DNA of 64,000 bases from Arthrobacter subterraneus (lineage in GTDB: Bacteria > Actinomycetota > Actinomycetes > Actinomycetales > Micrococcaceae), in NCBI RefSeq assembly GCF_900099735.1, contig NZ_FNDT01000014.1:21084-85083 (forward strand), read 5' to 3'. Under the pieces are notes generated by a model, which saw nothing but the letters and a program-made list of their open reading frames with translations, did no database searches and was not told where the DNA came from. Both the position numbers and the translations under genes were made by a program. This document shows, in pieces, positions 25,385 through 35,176 of the stretch; position 1 is the stretch's first letter; every line of letters begins with the position of its first letter.

Positions 25385-25906
25385 ATGGGACACATCATTG
25401 AGTTCAGCGGTCATACTCCCTCGGTTCCGGAGTCGGTGTTCGTGGCGCCTACGGCGTCCATCATCGGTAATGCGACTTTCGGCGAAAACTCTAGCGCCTT
25501 CTACGGCGTGAGCGTCCGGGCAGATACCGCAACCATCAGCATCGGTGAAGGCACCAACCTGCAGGACAATGTCGTCGTGCATGCCGACCCGGGCTTTCCC
25601 GCCACTGTCGGGAACCGGGTCAGCGTGGGGCACAGCGCCGTCGTCCACGGATGCACCATCGAGGACGACTGCCTTGTCGGCATGAGCGCCACCATCATGA
25701 ACGGCGCCACCGTCGGAACCGGGTCGCTGGTTGCTGCCGGCGCCATCGTTCTTGAAGGCACACAGATTCCTCCGCGATCCCTGGTGGCCGGGGTCCCCGC
25801 AAAGGTGCGCCGGGAGTTGACCGATGAGGAACTGCAGGGTGTCCGCAATAACGCGAGGAGGTATCAGGAATTGGCCGCAAGTCACCGAGTTGCGTTTACT
25901 TCTTGA
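25385..25906 (+). CDS. Gamma carbonic anhydrase family protein
   Basis: A left-handed beta-helix protein (hexapeptide repeats) of the gamma-CA/YrdA family, 173 residues. Hexapeptide strands run from about residue 20 to 135. The metal-binding His pattern is present: NVVVHADPG (near residue 66), SVGHSAVVHGC (near residues 83-88). A C-terminal helix ends the protein. Enzymes of this family hydrate CO2 or act as housekeeping acyltransferase-like trimers, and activity is not certain for short forms. It is 33 bases before the ROK regulator gene, same strand. Confidence 0.9.
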   Translation: MGHIIEFSGHTPSVPESVFVAPTASIIGNATFGENSSAFYGVSVRADTATISIGEGTNLQDNVVVHADPGFPATVGNRVSVGHSAVVHGCTIEDDCLVGMSATIMNGATVGTGSLVAAGAIVLEGTQIPPRSLVAGVPAKVRRELTDEELQGVRNNARRYQELAASHRVAFTS

Positions 25907-25938
25907 CGGCAACTACCTGCATGTAGGAATGTGTATGC

Positions 25939-27147
25939 ATGTCCGTAGAGTCCGCCGCGCCGTCGCGGTCCAACCCTCGTCGAGCCCCCGCCAAACCGGG
26001 CTCACAGTCAGCCCTGCGGCAATCGAACGAGCAGCGGATTGTCCAGGCACTCGCAACCGGAGGCCCGCAGACCCAGGCCGAGCTTGCCCGCCAGACCGGG
26101 CTGTCGACGGCGACGGTCTCCAACATTGTCCGCGGCATGTCCCGCTCGGGAACGGTGACCACCAGTCCAACCACCAGCTCCGGGCGTAGGGCTCTCTCCG
26201 TTGCACTCAACGACGACGGTTCGGTTGCGGTGGGCATCGACATCGGCCGACGGCACCTGAGGGTTGTTCTTGCGGGGCCTGACTATCGCGTCCTGGGTGA
26301 GGAAGCCATCGCCCTCAAAGCCGGACACACCGCAGCGGAAGGTCTTGATGCAGCGGCGGAGCTCCTCGACAGGCTCCTTGCCGAGCAGGGCATCCCGCGA
26401 AGCTCGGTCCTGGGCGCGGGCATCGGCATCCCGGGGCCCATCGACCGCCGGTCGGGGACGGTCGTGCAGGGCGCAATCCTGCCAGAGTGGGTGGGAATCA
26501 ACATCCTCGAGACCTTCGGAAAGCGCCTGGGAATACCCGTATTCATTGACAATGACGCCAATCTCGGCGCCTTGGCGCAGGTCACCTGGGGCCCGCACAG
26601 TTCGGTGGAAAATCTCATCTTCGTGAAGGTCGGTTCGGGCATCGGCGCAGGGCTTATCCTGAACGGCTCGCTCTATTACGGGAACGTCGGAATCACCGGC
26701 GAGCTCGGTCACATGACGATCAACGAGCACGGCCTGATCTGCCGGTGCGGCAACCGCGGGTGCCTCGAAACGGTTGCCTCCACGTCGACGATGATCAGTC
26801 TGCTTCAGCGCACCACCGACCGCCCCCTGATGGCACCGGACATTGTGCGACTGGCCCTGCGCGGCGACACCGCCACGCTCCGTGTCATTGACGACGCCGG
26901 ACTTGCGATCGGACGCGCGGTGGCCCACGTCGCAAACCTGATCAACCCGGAACTCATCGTTCTCGGCGGCTCCCTCACGGACCTCGGCGACATCCTCCTC
27001 GATCCCGTCCGGCGCGGCCTGCTGCGCCATGCGGTTCCGGTCGTCGGTGAGTCGACCACGGTGTGCATGGGGTCGCTTGGGGAACGGGCGGAAGCACTGG
27101 GAGGGGCCGCCGTCGTTCTCTCCCAACCGAGTTCCATTCTTGGTTGA
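25939..27147 (+). CDS. ROK family transcriptional regulator
   Basis: A sugar-responsive repressor, 402 residues. The N-terminal winged helix ([24 protein letters not shown], residues about 45-68) is followed by a ROK kinase-like domain with [28 protein letters not shown] and the zinc-binding block [14 protein letters not shown] near residue 272. It directly precedes a sugar importer operon on the same strand, so it very likely controls that operon in response to the imported sugar. The ATG has AGGAA about 9 bases upstream. Confidence 0.92.
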   Translation: MSVESAAPSRSNPRRAPAKPGSQSALRQSNEQRIVQALATGGPQTQAELARQTGLSTATVSNIVRGMSRSGTVTTSPTTSSGRRALSVALNDDGSVAVGIDIGRRHLRVVLAGPDYRVLGEEAIALKAGHTAAEGLDAAAELLDRLLAEQGIPRSSVLGAGIGIPGPIDRRSGTVVQGAILPEWVGINILETFGKRLGIPVFIDNDANLGALAQVTWGPHSSVENLIFVKVGSGIGAGLILNGSLYYGNVGITGELGHMTINEHGLICRCGNRGCLETVASTSTMISLLQRTTDRPLMAPDIVRLALRGDTATLRVIDDAGLAIGRAVAHVANLINPELIVLGGSLTDLGDILLDPVRRGLLRHAVPVVGESTTVCMGSLGERAEALGGAAVVLSQPSSILG

Positions 27148-27175
27148 GCCTCTAACAGTTCATATCATTTTGCGT

Positions 27176-27212
27176 TCAAGACTTGACTGCAACACCCCAC
27201 ACAGGGTTAACT
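27176..27212 (+). promoter_or_regulatory. Candidate promoter and operator of the sugar importer operon
   Basis: TTGACT (27183-27188) and TTAACT (27207-27212) are 18 bases apart and could be a promoter. The palindrome TCAAGACTTGA at about 27176-27186 overlaps the first box and could be a binding site for the ROK regulator encoded just upstream. Both are weak on sequence alone. Confidence 0.35.
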
Positions 27213-27268
27213 TTTCTTCGGGCCATCAACGGCCTGCAGACAGCGCCGTCAGTCGCGGGAAGGCCTCC

Positions 27269-28807
27269 ATGGATAATCACATCATCCTCGAGATGCAGTC
27301 GATCACGAAGGAATTCCCCGGCGTGAAAGCGCTGGACAACGTTTCCTTGTCCGTCACAGCAGGTGAAATCCACGCGATCTGCGGCGAGAACGGCGCGGGC
27401 AAGTCGACGCTCATGAAGGTTCTCTCCGGGGTTTATCCTCACGGCACCTACAGCGGACGGATTGTCTTCCAGGGCAGGGAAGTCCAGTTCAAGGACATCC
27501 GGTCCAGCGAAGCGGCCGGCATTGTGATCATCCACCAGGAGCTGGCTCTCATTCCGGAGCTGTCCATCGCTGAGAACATCTTTCTCGGCAACGAGCCAAC
27601 GCGTTTCGGAGTCATCAACTGGGACAAGGTGAACTCGGACACCCTCGAGCTGATGGCCCGTGTGGGTCTCCGGGAGGAGCCGACCACCAAGGTCAAGGAC
27701 ATCGGAGTGGGCAAACAGCAGCTTGTCGAGATCGCCAAGGCCCTGAGCAAGTCGGTCAAGCTGCTCATCCTCGATGAGCCAACTGCGGCGCTTAATGAGT
27801 CGGACTCACAGCACCTCCTGGACCTGATGGCCGGGCTGCGGTCCAAGGGCATCTCATGCATCATGATCTCGCACAAGCTCAACGAGATCGAGCAGATCGC
27901 CGACTCCATCACCATCATCCGTGACGGCAAATCCATCGAAACCCTCCACGTTAAGAACGACGGCGTGGACGAGGACCGCATTATCCGCGGGATGGTGGGA
28001 CGCTCCCTTGAGTCACGGTTCCCCGACCACACCCCGAAGATCGGCGAGGTCTTCTTTGAGGTACGAAACTGGACCGTCGGGCACCCTGCTGTCGGCGACC
28101 GTCTGGTCTGCAAGAACTCGAATTTCACGGTACGCCGCGGGGAAATCGTGGGATTCGCCGGTCTGATGGGCGCCGGACGCACGGAGCTCGCCCGCTCGGT
28201 GTTTGGACGCTCCTACGGAAATTTCAAGTCCGGGCAGATCTTTAAGGACGGCAAGGAGATCCAGCTCCGAAATGTTGCGCAGGCCATTGAGCACGGCCTC
28301 GCGTATGTCACTGAGGACCGGAAGTCGCTCGGGCTGAATCTGCTCGATGACATCAAAGCCACCACTGTGGCAGCCAACCTGCAGAAGATCACCAAGGGTC
28401 TGGTGGTGGACGCTGACCAGGAATTCGTGGTCGCCGAGGAGTACCGGAAATCACTGCGGACCAAGACCCCCAGTGTGAATGAAGGCGTCGCAAAGCTCTC
28501 CGGCGGCAACCAGCAGAAAGTTGTGCTCGCCAAGTGGATGTTCACCGATCCAGACCTGTTGATCCTTGACGAGCCGACCCGTGGCATCGACGTCGGTGCA
28601 AAGTATGAAATCTATGGAATCATCCAGCGTCTGGCCGATCAGGGGAAGGGCGTCATCGTCATTTCATCGGAGCTGCCGGAGCTCCTCGGACTCTCCGACC
28701 GGATTTACACCATTTTCGAAGGCGCAATCACCGGCGAGGTGAGCCGTGACGAAGCAAGCCAGGAATCCCTGATGAAACTCATGACCGCCAGCAGGAAATC
28801 TGCTTGA
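27269..28807 (+). CDS. mmsA: Multiple monosaccharide ABC transporter ATP-binding protein (GguA/MmsA type)
   Basis: Double ATPase of a CUT2 sugar importer, 512 residues. Walker [14 protein letters not shown] is near residue 39, [15 protein letters not shown] near residue 165, the degenerate second P-loop [14 protein letters not shown] near residue 297, and the second signature [14 protein letters not shown] near residue 410. The start ATG 27269 follows GGGAAGG. It is the first gene of mmsA-mmsB-chvE; the sequence matches transporters that take up arabinose, galactose, glucose and xylose through ChvE-type binding proteins. Confidence 0.93.
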   Translation: MDNHIILEMQSITKEFPGVKALDNVSLSVTAGEIHAICGENGAGKSTLMKVLSGVYPHGTYSGRIVFQGREVQFKDIRSSEAAGIVIIHQELALIPELSIAENIFLGNEPTRFGVINWDKVNSDTLELMARVGLREEPTTKVKDIGVGKQQLVEIAKALSKSVKLLILDEPTAALNESDSQHLLDLMAGLRSKGISCIMISHKLNEIEQIADSITIIRDGKSIETLHVKNDGVDEDRIIRGMVGRSLESRFPDHTPKIGEVFFEVRNWTVGHPAVGDRLVCKNSNFTVRRGEIVGFAGLMGAGRTELARSVFGRSYGNFKSGQIFKDGKEIQLRNVAQAIEHGLAYVTEDRKSLGLNLLDDIKATTVAANLQKITKGLVVDADQEFVVAEEYRKSLRTKTPSVNEGVAKLSGGNQQKVVLAKWMFTDPDLLILDEPTRGIDVGAKYEIYGIIQRLADQGKGVIVISSELPELLGLSDRIYTIFEGAITGEVSRDEASQESLMKLMTASRKSA

Positions 28808-28830
28808 ACCGCTGCCAAGGAGCTACCACA

Positions 28831-30120
28831 ATGAATTCTCTCAAGAAACTCTTTGGCGGTAATACCCGCCAGTTCGGAATGATCTTCGCGCTGATCGCGC
28901 TGGTGATCTTCTTCCAGTGGCAGACGGGTGGAAAGACCCTGACGTCCGCGAACATGATGAACCTGTTCAACGGAAACTCCTACATCCTCATTCTGGCCAT
29001 CGGTATGGTGCTCGTCATCATCGCCGGCCATATTGACCTTTCAGTGGGGTCAATCGCTGCCTTCGCCGGCATCGTGGTGGCGATCGCCATGCGGGACTGG
29101 GGCATCCCCTGGTACATGGGTATCCTCGTCGGGCTTGGTCTGGGCGCCCTGATCGGCATTTGGCAGGGGTTCTGGGTTGCCTACGTCGGCATACCGGCGT
29201 TCATCGTCACGCTCGCGGGTATGCTGCTCTTCCGCGGTGCCAACCAGTTCGTTGGGAAGTCGAACACCGTTCCTGTGCCGCAGGAGTTCCAGTACATCGG
29301 TTCCGGCTACCTTCCCGAGGTTGGACCAGTCACCGGCTACAACAACCTCACCCTGCTGCTCGGTTTCCTCCTCGTTGGAGTGGTGATCTACAACGAGCTG
29401 AAGAACCGCAAGCGGCTTGAGCGGGTCGGTGCGGAAACACCGGAGATGTGGGTTTCAGTCCTCAAGATCGCCCTCGTCTCTGCGGCCATTCTGTACGCCA
29501 CCTACCTTTTTGCCACCGGGCGCCCGGGCACCTCGTTTCCGATCCCCGGGCTGATCCTCGGCGTCCTCGTCATCATCTACGGCTTCATCTCCAACAAGAC
29601 CATCGCCGGTCGACACGTGTACGCCGTCGGCGGCAACCGCCACGCAGCAGAGCTGTCCGGCGTCAAGAGCCGCCGCATCAACTTCCTTGTCATGATGAAC
29701 ATGTCCATCCTTGCCTCGCTGGCCGGCATGATCTTCGTTGGCCGCTCCACCGCATCCGGCCCGTTTGACGGCGTCGGTTGGGAACTTGACGCGATTGCCG
29801 CCGTATTTATCGGCGGTGCGGCGGTGACCGGCGGCGTCGGCACCGTTGTGGGTTCGATCATCGGGGGCCTCGTGATGGCCGTCCTCAACAACGGCCTCCA
29901 GCTGCTGGGTATCGGCGCTGATATGACGCAGATCATCAAGGGCCTGGTGCTGCTGGTCGCCGTCGCGTTCGATGTCTACAACAAGAGCCAGGGCAAGCCG
30001 TCCATCACCGGCCTCCTTGCACGCGGCTTCGGCGGCGGCCGGAACAAGCCGGAGGCGCCTGCAGACGCGGAGGAGAACCTGGCCGCCCGGGAGGCCGTCG
30101 GCACCAAACAGGTCCTCTGA
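28831..30120 (+). CDS. mmsB: Multiple monosaccharide ABC transporter permease (GguB/MmsB type)
   Basis: Membrane subunit of the importer, 429 residues with around ten helices. CUT2 landmarks are NSYILILAIGMVLVIIAGHIDLSVGS near residue 54, VYAVGGNRHAAELSGVKSRRIN, and GGAAVTGGVGTVVGSIIGG near residue 330. The long central loop KNRKRLERVGAETPEMWV is typical of the GguB group. ATG 28831 follows AAGGAG. The C-terminal tail is charged and cytoplasmic. Confidence 0.93.
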   Translation: MNSLKKLFGGNTRQFGMIFALIALVIFFQWQTGGKTLTSANMMNLFNGNSYILILAIGMVLVIIAGHIDLSVGSIAAFAGIVVAIAMRDWGIPWYMGILVGLGLGALIGIWQGFWVAYVGIPAFIVTLAGMLLFRGANQFVGKSNTVPVPQEFQYIGSGYLPEVGPVTGYNNLTLLLGFLLVGVVIYNELKNRKRLERVGAETPEMWVSVLKIALVSAAILYATYLFATGRPGTSFPIPGLILGVLVIIYGFISNKTIAGRHVYAVGGNRHAAELSGVKSRRINFLVMMNMSILASLAGMIFVGRSTASGPFDGVGWELDAIAAVFIGGAAVTGGVGTVVGSIIGGLVMAVLNNGLQLLGIGADMTQIIKGLVLLVAVAFDVYNKSQGKPSITGLLARGFGGGRNKPEAPADAEENLAAREAVGTKQVL

Positions 30121-30178
30121 CGGACCTCTTCAAGCTTCATTGACCAACAAAGCAAAAATGCTAAAGAAAGAGAATGGA

Positions 30179-31273
30179 ATGCGTAATTTCGCAAAATCCT
30201 TCGCAGCTATTGCTGCAATTTCAGCGCTGGCGCTGACCTCGTGCGGCCGTGAGGATACGGGTACGGGCACCGAAGGCGGCGGCGAGGCAGCTGCCGGTTT
30301 CGAAGAAGGCGCAGCAATCGGTGTTGCCCTTCCCCAGAAGACCTCGGAAAACTGGGTTCTGGCAGAGCAGCTGTTCAACGATGGTCTGACTGAAGCCGGG
30401 TATGAGCCCGACGTACAGTTCGCCAACGGCGGAGTCTCGGAGCAGCAGAACCAGATCAGCTCCATGATCACCAATGGTGTCGAGGTTCTGATCGTCGGTG
30501 CGATCGACGGCGCCCAGCTCGGCACCCAGCTGCAGCAGGCCAAGGACGCCGGCATCACCGTCATCGCCTATGATCGTCTGCTGACCAACACCGAGAACGT
30601 TGACTACTACGTTGCGTACGACAACTTCCAGGTCGGCGAACTCCAGGGCCAGGCGCTTCTGGACGGCATGGCCGAACGCGGCGAGGGTCCGTACAACATT
30701 GAGCTGTTCGCAGGGTCCCCCGACGATGCCAACGCTCAGGTCTTCTTCGACGGCGCCATGAGCGTGCTGCAGCCCGAAATCGAAGCCGGCAACCTCAATG
30801 TTGTCTCCGGCCAGACCGAGTTCAACCAGGCGGTGACCCAGGGCTGGAAGGCCGAGAACGCCCAGCGCCGCATGGACACACTGCTGACCGGCAACTACAC
30901 CGACACGGAGCTGCACGGCGTCCTCTCCCCCAACGACACCCTGGCCCGCGCAATCCTGACGTCCGTCAAGGCTGCCGGCAAGGACCTGCCGATCGTCACT
31001 GGGCAGGATTCGGAGGTTGAGTCGGTCAAGTCGATCATGGCCGGCGAGCAGTACTCCACCATCAACAAGGACACCCGCGACCTGGTTGCCCACGCGATCA
31101 CCATGGTGGAGGGTCTCGCCGCAGGCGAGGAACTCGAGGTCAACGACACCGAGACCTACGACAACGGGGTAAAGGTGGTTCCGGCCTACCTCCTCGAGCC
31201 GCAGATCGTCACCCAGGAAAACGCTGCCGAAGCGTACGCCGACGATCCCACGCTCTCTGAACTGACCAAGTAG
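30179..31273 (+). CDS. chvE: ChvE-type sugar ABC transporter substrate-binding lipoprotein
   Basis: Extracytoplasmic monosaccharide-binding protein, 364 residues. It has a signal peptide with lipobox ALTSCG near residue 20, a Gly/Glu/Thr linker, and then the periplasmic-binding fold with IGVALPQKTSENWVLAEQLF, GAIDGAQLGTQLQQAKDAGITVIAYDRLL (sugar-contact Asp-Arg), ELFAGSPDDANAQVFFDGAM and VTGQDSEVESVKSIM. Another in-frame ATG at 30158 would add seven residues. Last gene of the importer operon and followed by a terminator. Confidence 0.93.
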   Translation: MRNFAKSFAAIAAISALALTSCGREDTGTGTEGGGEAAAGFEEGAAIGVALPQKTSENWVLAEQLFNDGLTEAGYEPDVQFANGGVSEQQNQISSMITNGVEVLIVGAIDGAQLGTQLQQAKDAGITVIAYDRLLTNTENVDYYVAYDNFQVGELQGQALLDGMAERGEGPYNIELFAGSPDDANAQVFFDGAMSVLQPEIEAGNLNVVSGQTEFNQAVTQGWKAENAQRRMDTLLTGNYTDTELHGVLSPNDTLARAILTSVKAAGKDLPIVTGQDSEVESVKSIMAGEQYSTINKDTRDLVAHAITMVEGLAAGEELEVNDTETYDNGVKVVPAYLLEPQIVTQENAAEAYADDPTLSELTK

Positions 31274-31284
31274 CACGCCCCAAA

Positions 31285-31324
31285 GAGCTCCCCGGCCGCC
31301 CCGAACGCGGCCGGGGAGCTTTTC
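31285..31324 (+). terminator. Intrinsic terminator after the sugar importer operon
   Basis: A GC-rich hairpin whose arms AGCTCCCCGGCCGC and GCGGCCGGGGAGCT enclose a short CCCGAAC loop and are followed by TTTT. It lies 12 bases after the chvE stop. Confidence 0.85.
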
Positions 31325-31375
31325 CGTGTAGCGTCACAGGTGGACTGCTCCTGCCGCATTGGGAAGTATGAAGGA

Positions 31376-32452
31376 ATGACCACGAACCTCCGCTTCCCCG
31401 TACCCCCCTGCGCTGCCCCGGACGCGCCGTCACCCTTCACCGCCACCGGCGAACCGCTGCGCTGGGGCGTCGTTGCCACCGGTAGCATCGCCCGGAAAGT
31501 CACCGAAGATCTGGCCCAACTCGAAGACGCTGTCCTGCAGGCGGTCAGCTCGCGGATCGAGGAGCGGGCACGCGCCTTCGCTGACACCTACGGCTTTGTG
31601 ACCGCCCACTACGACGACGACGGTGCCCGCGGCTTCGAGCGGCTGGCCCAGGACCCCGACGTCGACGTGGTGTATGTTGCCACTCCGCACGGCCAGCACT
31701 ACGAGGTCTGCAAAGCCCTCTTGTCAGCGGGCAAGCACGTCCTGTGTGAGAAAGCTCTCACCGTCAACGCCCATGAAGCGGAGGAGCTGATTGCCCTGGC
31801 GCAGGCCAAGGGTGTCTTCCTCATGGAGGCCGTCTGGACCCGCTTCCTGCCGAGCGTCAACAGGGCCTTTGACATCATTCACTCCGGTGAACTGGGCGAC
31901 ATCCGCTGGGTTCAGGCTGACCTCGGTTTTCCGGCCGTCTATGACCCCGAGGCTCGTCTCTGGGACCCGCTCGCCGGCGGCGGTGCGCTGCTGGACCTCA
32001 CCGTCTATCCGTCGACCTGGGCATTGGGATCGCTGGGATTCCCCACCTCCGTTTCCGCTGAGGGCACACTGAATAACGACGGCGTCGACACCCAGAACGC
32101 ACTCACGCTCACTTATGCGAGCGGTGCGCAGGCCCAGCTGAGCTCTTCACTGATCGCTTCCGGACCGTGCCAGGCCACCGTTGCGGGCACCCTTGGCTGG
32201 CTCCGTACGTCGGCTCCCCTTCACAATCCGCGTGAGCTGTATGTGCAGCCGCACGGTGGTGAGGCGCGGGTCGAGAAGTTCGAGCAGGCGGGTAACGGGT
32301 ACTCGTACGAGCTCCGTGAAACCACCCGCTGCATCCAGGAAGGGCTCCTTGAGAGCCCCACTATGCCGCTGCAGCACACACTCGACACCATGCGGATGCT
32401 CGACGGCGTCCGGGCCCAGTTGGGCGTCCGGTACGCCAACGACGACCGCTAG
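31376..32452 (+). CDS. Gfo/Idh/MocA family NAD(P)-dependent oxidoreductase
   Basis: A 358-residue sugar or polyol dehydrogenase. The Rossmann motif RWGVVATGSIARKVTEDL lies near residue 29. The conserved block HVLCEKALTVNAHEAEELI (EKP-type, here EKA) is near residue 125, and MEAVWTRFLPSV is near residue 155. The replacement of the usual EKP proline by Ala is notable but occurs in some dimeric dihydrodiol dehydrogenase-like members. It lies after the sugar importer behind a terminator, so it is likely functionally linked but separately transcribed. Substrate unknown. Confidence 0.88.
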   Translation: MTTNLRFPVPPCAAPDAPSPFTATGEPLRWGVVATGSIARKVTEDLAQLEDAVLQAVSSRIEERARAFADTYGFVTAHYDDDGARGFERLAQDPDVDVVYVATPHGQHYEVCKALLSAGKHVLCEKALTVNAHEAEELIALAQAKGVFLMEAVWTRFLPSVNRAFDIIHSGELGDIRWVQADLGFPAVYDPEARLWDPLAGGGALLDLTVYPSTWALGSLGFPTSVSAEGTLNNDGVDTQNALTLTYASGAQAQLSSSLIASGPCQATVAGTLGWLRTSAPLHNPRELYVQPHGGEARVEKFEQAGNGYSYELRETTRCIQEGLLESPTMPLQHTLDTMRMLDGVRAQLGVRYANDDR

Positions 32453-32506
32453 GAAAGACCGTTTGCCGGCCGGTGCTGTGCAGGAACCGGCCGGCAAGCG
32501 GATCCT

Positions 32507-34048
32507 TTAGGCCCTCACCCCCGTCCGTCGGCGGACGGTCAGAACGGCGCCGCAAGCTATGAGCAGCCCTGCCAGTCCGAGGAGGGTGTACAGGTCAGTT
32601 CCCGTCTGAGCCAGGGAAGAACCTGATGCTGCCGCCGTCCCGGCAGAGCCGGCAGCAGACGACGCCGAGGCGGTAAATCCCGTGCTTGCCACCGAAATCA
32701 CCGTCCCGGTGTTGGTGTTGGTGTTGGTTCCGGTCCGCAGCGCCACTCCCGAGGCACTTGTCCCGGTTCCGGAGTTTGCCGCTCCGCCGATAGCGCCGCC
32801 TTGGGTGGTAACACCTTCGTCGGAACCACCGTCAGCGGTGACGCCCCCCACGGCGCCACCGTTGTCGTTACCGTCATCACCTGACGGCCCACCGGTTTCA
32901 GACGCCACGCCCAGTGCGACAGCGGCCTCCACGTTCGTATCCACAGCGGCGCCATCGAGCACACCGTCACCAGCGCCAAGCATTACCGCAGCGTCAACAT
33001 TGCCATCCAGAGCGGTATCGCTGTCGAGCGCACCGTCACCGGCGCCAAGAACCACCGCAGCGTCACCAGCCACGGCCGCGTCAGCAAGCACGCCGTCACC
33101 GGCACCCAGCACCACAGCAGCATCAACACTCGCATCCGCAACAGCATCACCGAGCACACCGTCACCGGCACCCAACACAACAGCAGCGTCAACATTCGCA
33201 TTCGCCGCAGCACCACGGAGCACTCCATCACCGCCACCCAGCACTACCGCCGCGTCAACACGAGCATCCGCTGCAGCATCACCGAGCACACCGTCACCAG
33301 CACCCAGCACCACCGCAGCATCAACATTCGCATCCGCAGTCACCGCTGTATCAGAAACCGGCTCAGTCGCCACTGCAGCGTCCACTGCTACCGCGGCATC
33401 CGCAAGCACACCGTCACCGGCACCCAGCACAACCGCAGCGTCCACGTTCGCATCCGCTGCCACCGCCGTATCAGAAACCGGCTCAGCCACCACTGCAGCG
33501 TCCACTGCTACCGCGGCATCACCCGCAAGCGCACCGCCTTCAGTACCGGCGCCCAGCACAACGGCAGCGTCGCCAGCCACAGCCGCATCACCGAGCACGC
33601 CGTCACCGGCACCCAGCACAACAGCAGCGTCAACATTCGCATCCGCAGTCACCACAGCATCAGAAACCGGCTCAGTCACCACCGCAGCGTCCACCGCAAC
33701 AGCGGCATCACCCGCAAGCGCACCGCCTTCAGTACCGGCGTCCAGATCCACAGCAGCGTCGCCAGCCACGGCCGCATCACCAAGCACACCGTCACCGGCA
33801 CCCAGCACAACAGCAGCGTCAACATTCGCATCCGCAGTAACCACAGCATCGGAAACCGGCTCAGTCACCACCGCAGCGTCCACGTTCGCCTCCGCAGCGA
33901 CAGCCGAGTCAGCCGCACCAACCTCAGCGACAACATTTGCAACAACGTCAATACCGGCTTCTTCAGCATTTGCTGCGCCGGCGCCGAGAACAAGAATGCC
34001 CCCGGTCAGCAGGAATACCCTGATTCCCCTTCGTATGCACGTATGCAT
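32507..34048 (-). CDS. Repetitive secreted surface protein with LAQTG sorting signal
   Basis: A 513-residue exported protein. A signal peptide (residues 1-28, ending GAANA-EE) is followed by about 350 residues of Ala/Val/Asp/Gly repeats built on NVDAAVVLGAGDGVL, about nine copies, and a 63-residue block duplicated in tandem. A Gly/Thr/Ser-rich stretch comes next, and the C-terminus is LAQTGTDLYTLLGLAGLL, a hydrophobic helix and a basic tail RRRTGVRA. LAXTG is the signal recognised by class E sortases. There are almost no aromatic residues or Cys. The strong ribosome site GGAGGAAAG supports ATG 34048. Function unknown; probably a wall-anchored stalk or adhesin-like protein. Confidence 0.85.
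   Translation of the reverse strand: MHTCIRRGIRVFLLTGGILVLGAGAANAEEAGIDVVANVVAEVGAADSAVAAEANVDAAVVTEPVSDAVVTADANVDAAVVLGAGDGVLGDAAVAGDAAVDLDAGTEGGALAGDAAVAVDAAVVTEPVSDAVVTADANVDAAVVLGAGDGVLGDAAVAGDAAVVLGAGTEGGALAGDAAVAVDAAVVAEPVSDTAVAADANVDAAVVLGAGDGVLADAAVAVDAAVATEPVSDTAVTADANVDAAVVLGAGDGVLGDAAADARVDAAVVLGGGDGVLRGAAANANVDAAVVLGAGDGVLGDAVADASVDAAVVLGAGDGVLADAAVAGDAAVVLGAGDGALDSDTALDGNVDAAVMLGAGDGVLDGAAVDTNVEAAVALGVASETGGPSGDDGNDNGGAVGGVTADGGSDEGVTTQGGAIGGAANSGTGTSASGVALRTGTNTNTNTGTVISVASTGFTASASSAAGSAGTAAASGSSLAQTGTDLYTLLGLAGLLIACGAVLTVRRRTGVRA
33485..33862. repeat. 189-bp tandem duplication within the LAQTG protein gene
   Basis: Two adjacent copies of about 189 bp (63 codons) are nearly identical; for example the segment ACCCGCAAGCGCACCGCCTT starts at 33521 and again at 33710. 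Shorter degenerate units of the same gene extend from about 32940 to 33900. The exact edges of the block are approximate. Confidence 0.8.
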
Positions 34049-34134
34049 GACTCTTTCCTCCAGATTGAATTGAAAGTGGTGTCAAAGCACCACAAGGACC
34101 AGCTGCTGCCTGAAAAAGGGCAGCATGGACCTGA

Positions 34135-35085
34135 TCAATCGGGAGTGGAACCGGGATCGTAGGAAGGACCGGAAGGAAGCCCGCCTGGGACCTGCTGTCC
34201 GGCGAGGACAAACCATGTGGGAAGAACCGACCACGACGGCGGCGGAATGGCCAGGCCAATGGCCCCACCTGATCCCGACGCGCCGACCGACGGTGCCACC
34301 GTCACGCCCAGCCGTGATGAACCCGACGGACTGGCATCGGCCAAGGCGTCCGTCGGCTCACCGCGCGGAACCTCGTGGGCGGCGGCGGAAGACTCAAGGG
34401 ATTGCGCCGATTGCGGCGGGGATGAACCCTCGCCGGGCAGGAACCGGGCGGAGGCGACGCCGCTCTCAGAAGCCGGTGCGGGCATCTCGCCGACGGCGCT
34501 CTCGTCAACGGCGCCCTCGACGCCAGCACGCTCGGCAGCCCGCGGCGGCGCCACAACCACGTCGAGGATTTCCTCCACCGAAACCGGCGCGCTGACCGGT
34601 TCATCGGTCTCGGGCAGAACGGTGAGCGGCTCGGGAAGGGCTTCTTCAGCTACCTGCACTACCGGCTCCACGATCGCCGTTACCGGCTCGATCAGAGCCA
34701 CCGCCGATTCCACCACCGGCGCGACCAGCTGCTCGACAGCCGGCACGAGCCCTGTCACCGGAGCAGCGACCTGTTGAACAGGTGCAACAACCTGCTCGAT
34801 AACTTCGGCAACCGGCTCGGGCGCAGGGATCAGTCCGACGGGTGCAGGATCTTCCGCGGGAGCTACGGGAACAAGTCCAGTCACGGGCGAAGGGACCAAG
34901 CCCTCGCTCACCGGGTCTGCAGCGATGACAGCCGAGGTGAGGTCACCGGTGCCAGGAAGAAGCCCGCCGTCGTCCGCCAATGCAGGACTCACGGAAAGCG
35001 CCGCCCAGATGGTCGCACTGCCTGCGCCAAGGAGGAACAGCCGGGCGGCAGCAACAAATGACTTGCCTGCGGGCACCCGGACCAC
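34135..35085 (-). CDS. Secreted Pro/Val/Ala-rich protein, function unknown
   Basis: A 316-residue protein I do not recognise. A signal peptide (about residues 1-37, ending SPALA-DD) precedes a low-complexity body rich in Pro, Val, Ala and Glu with loose repeats such as VTGLVP and VAPV, then a Ser-rich tail. No C-terminal anchor is visible and the LPGTG near residue 43 is at the wrong end to be a sorting signal. GTG 35085 or GTG 35076 may be the start. It lies 86 bases upstream of the LAQTG protein gene on the same strand, so the two may form a surface protein pair. Confidence 0.7.
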   Translation of the reverse strand: MVRVPAGKSFVAAARLFLLGAGSATIWAALSVSPALADDGGLLPGTGDLTSAVIAADPVSEGLVPSPVTGLVPVAPAEDPAPVGLIPAPEPVAEVIEQVVAPVQQVAAPVTGLVPAVEQLVAPVVESAVALIEPVTAIVEPVVQVAEEALPEPLTVLPETDEPVSAPVSVEEILDVVVAPPRAAERAGVEGAVDESAVGEMPAPASESGVASARFLPGEGSSPPQSAQSLESSAAAHEVPRGEPTDALADASPSGSSRLGVTVAPSVGASGSGGAIGLAIPPPSWSVLPTWFVLAGQQVPGGLPSGPSYDPGSTPD

Positions 35086-35176
35086 CCCCTGCGAAGAGAC
35101 TGACTATCTCAGGAAAGCACGGGGCGGTTCCGGTGTAAACCCCCGGACAGGACCCCGGCGGAGGAAGCGGCAGAAG

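Noticed and set aside
32682..34073. Ser/Thr/Ala-Pro repeat frame opposite the LAQTG gene
   Set aside because: Reverse reading of the same DNA repeats; the minus-strand frame has signal peptide, sorting signal and ribosome site.
34940..34960. LPGTG in the Pro/Val-rich secreted protein as a sorting signal
   Set aside because: It is near the N-terminus with no following hydrophobic segment and basic tail.
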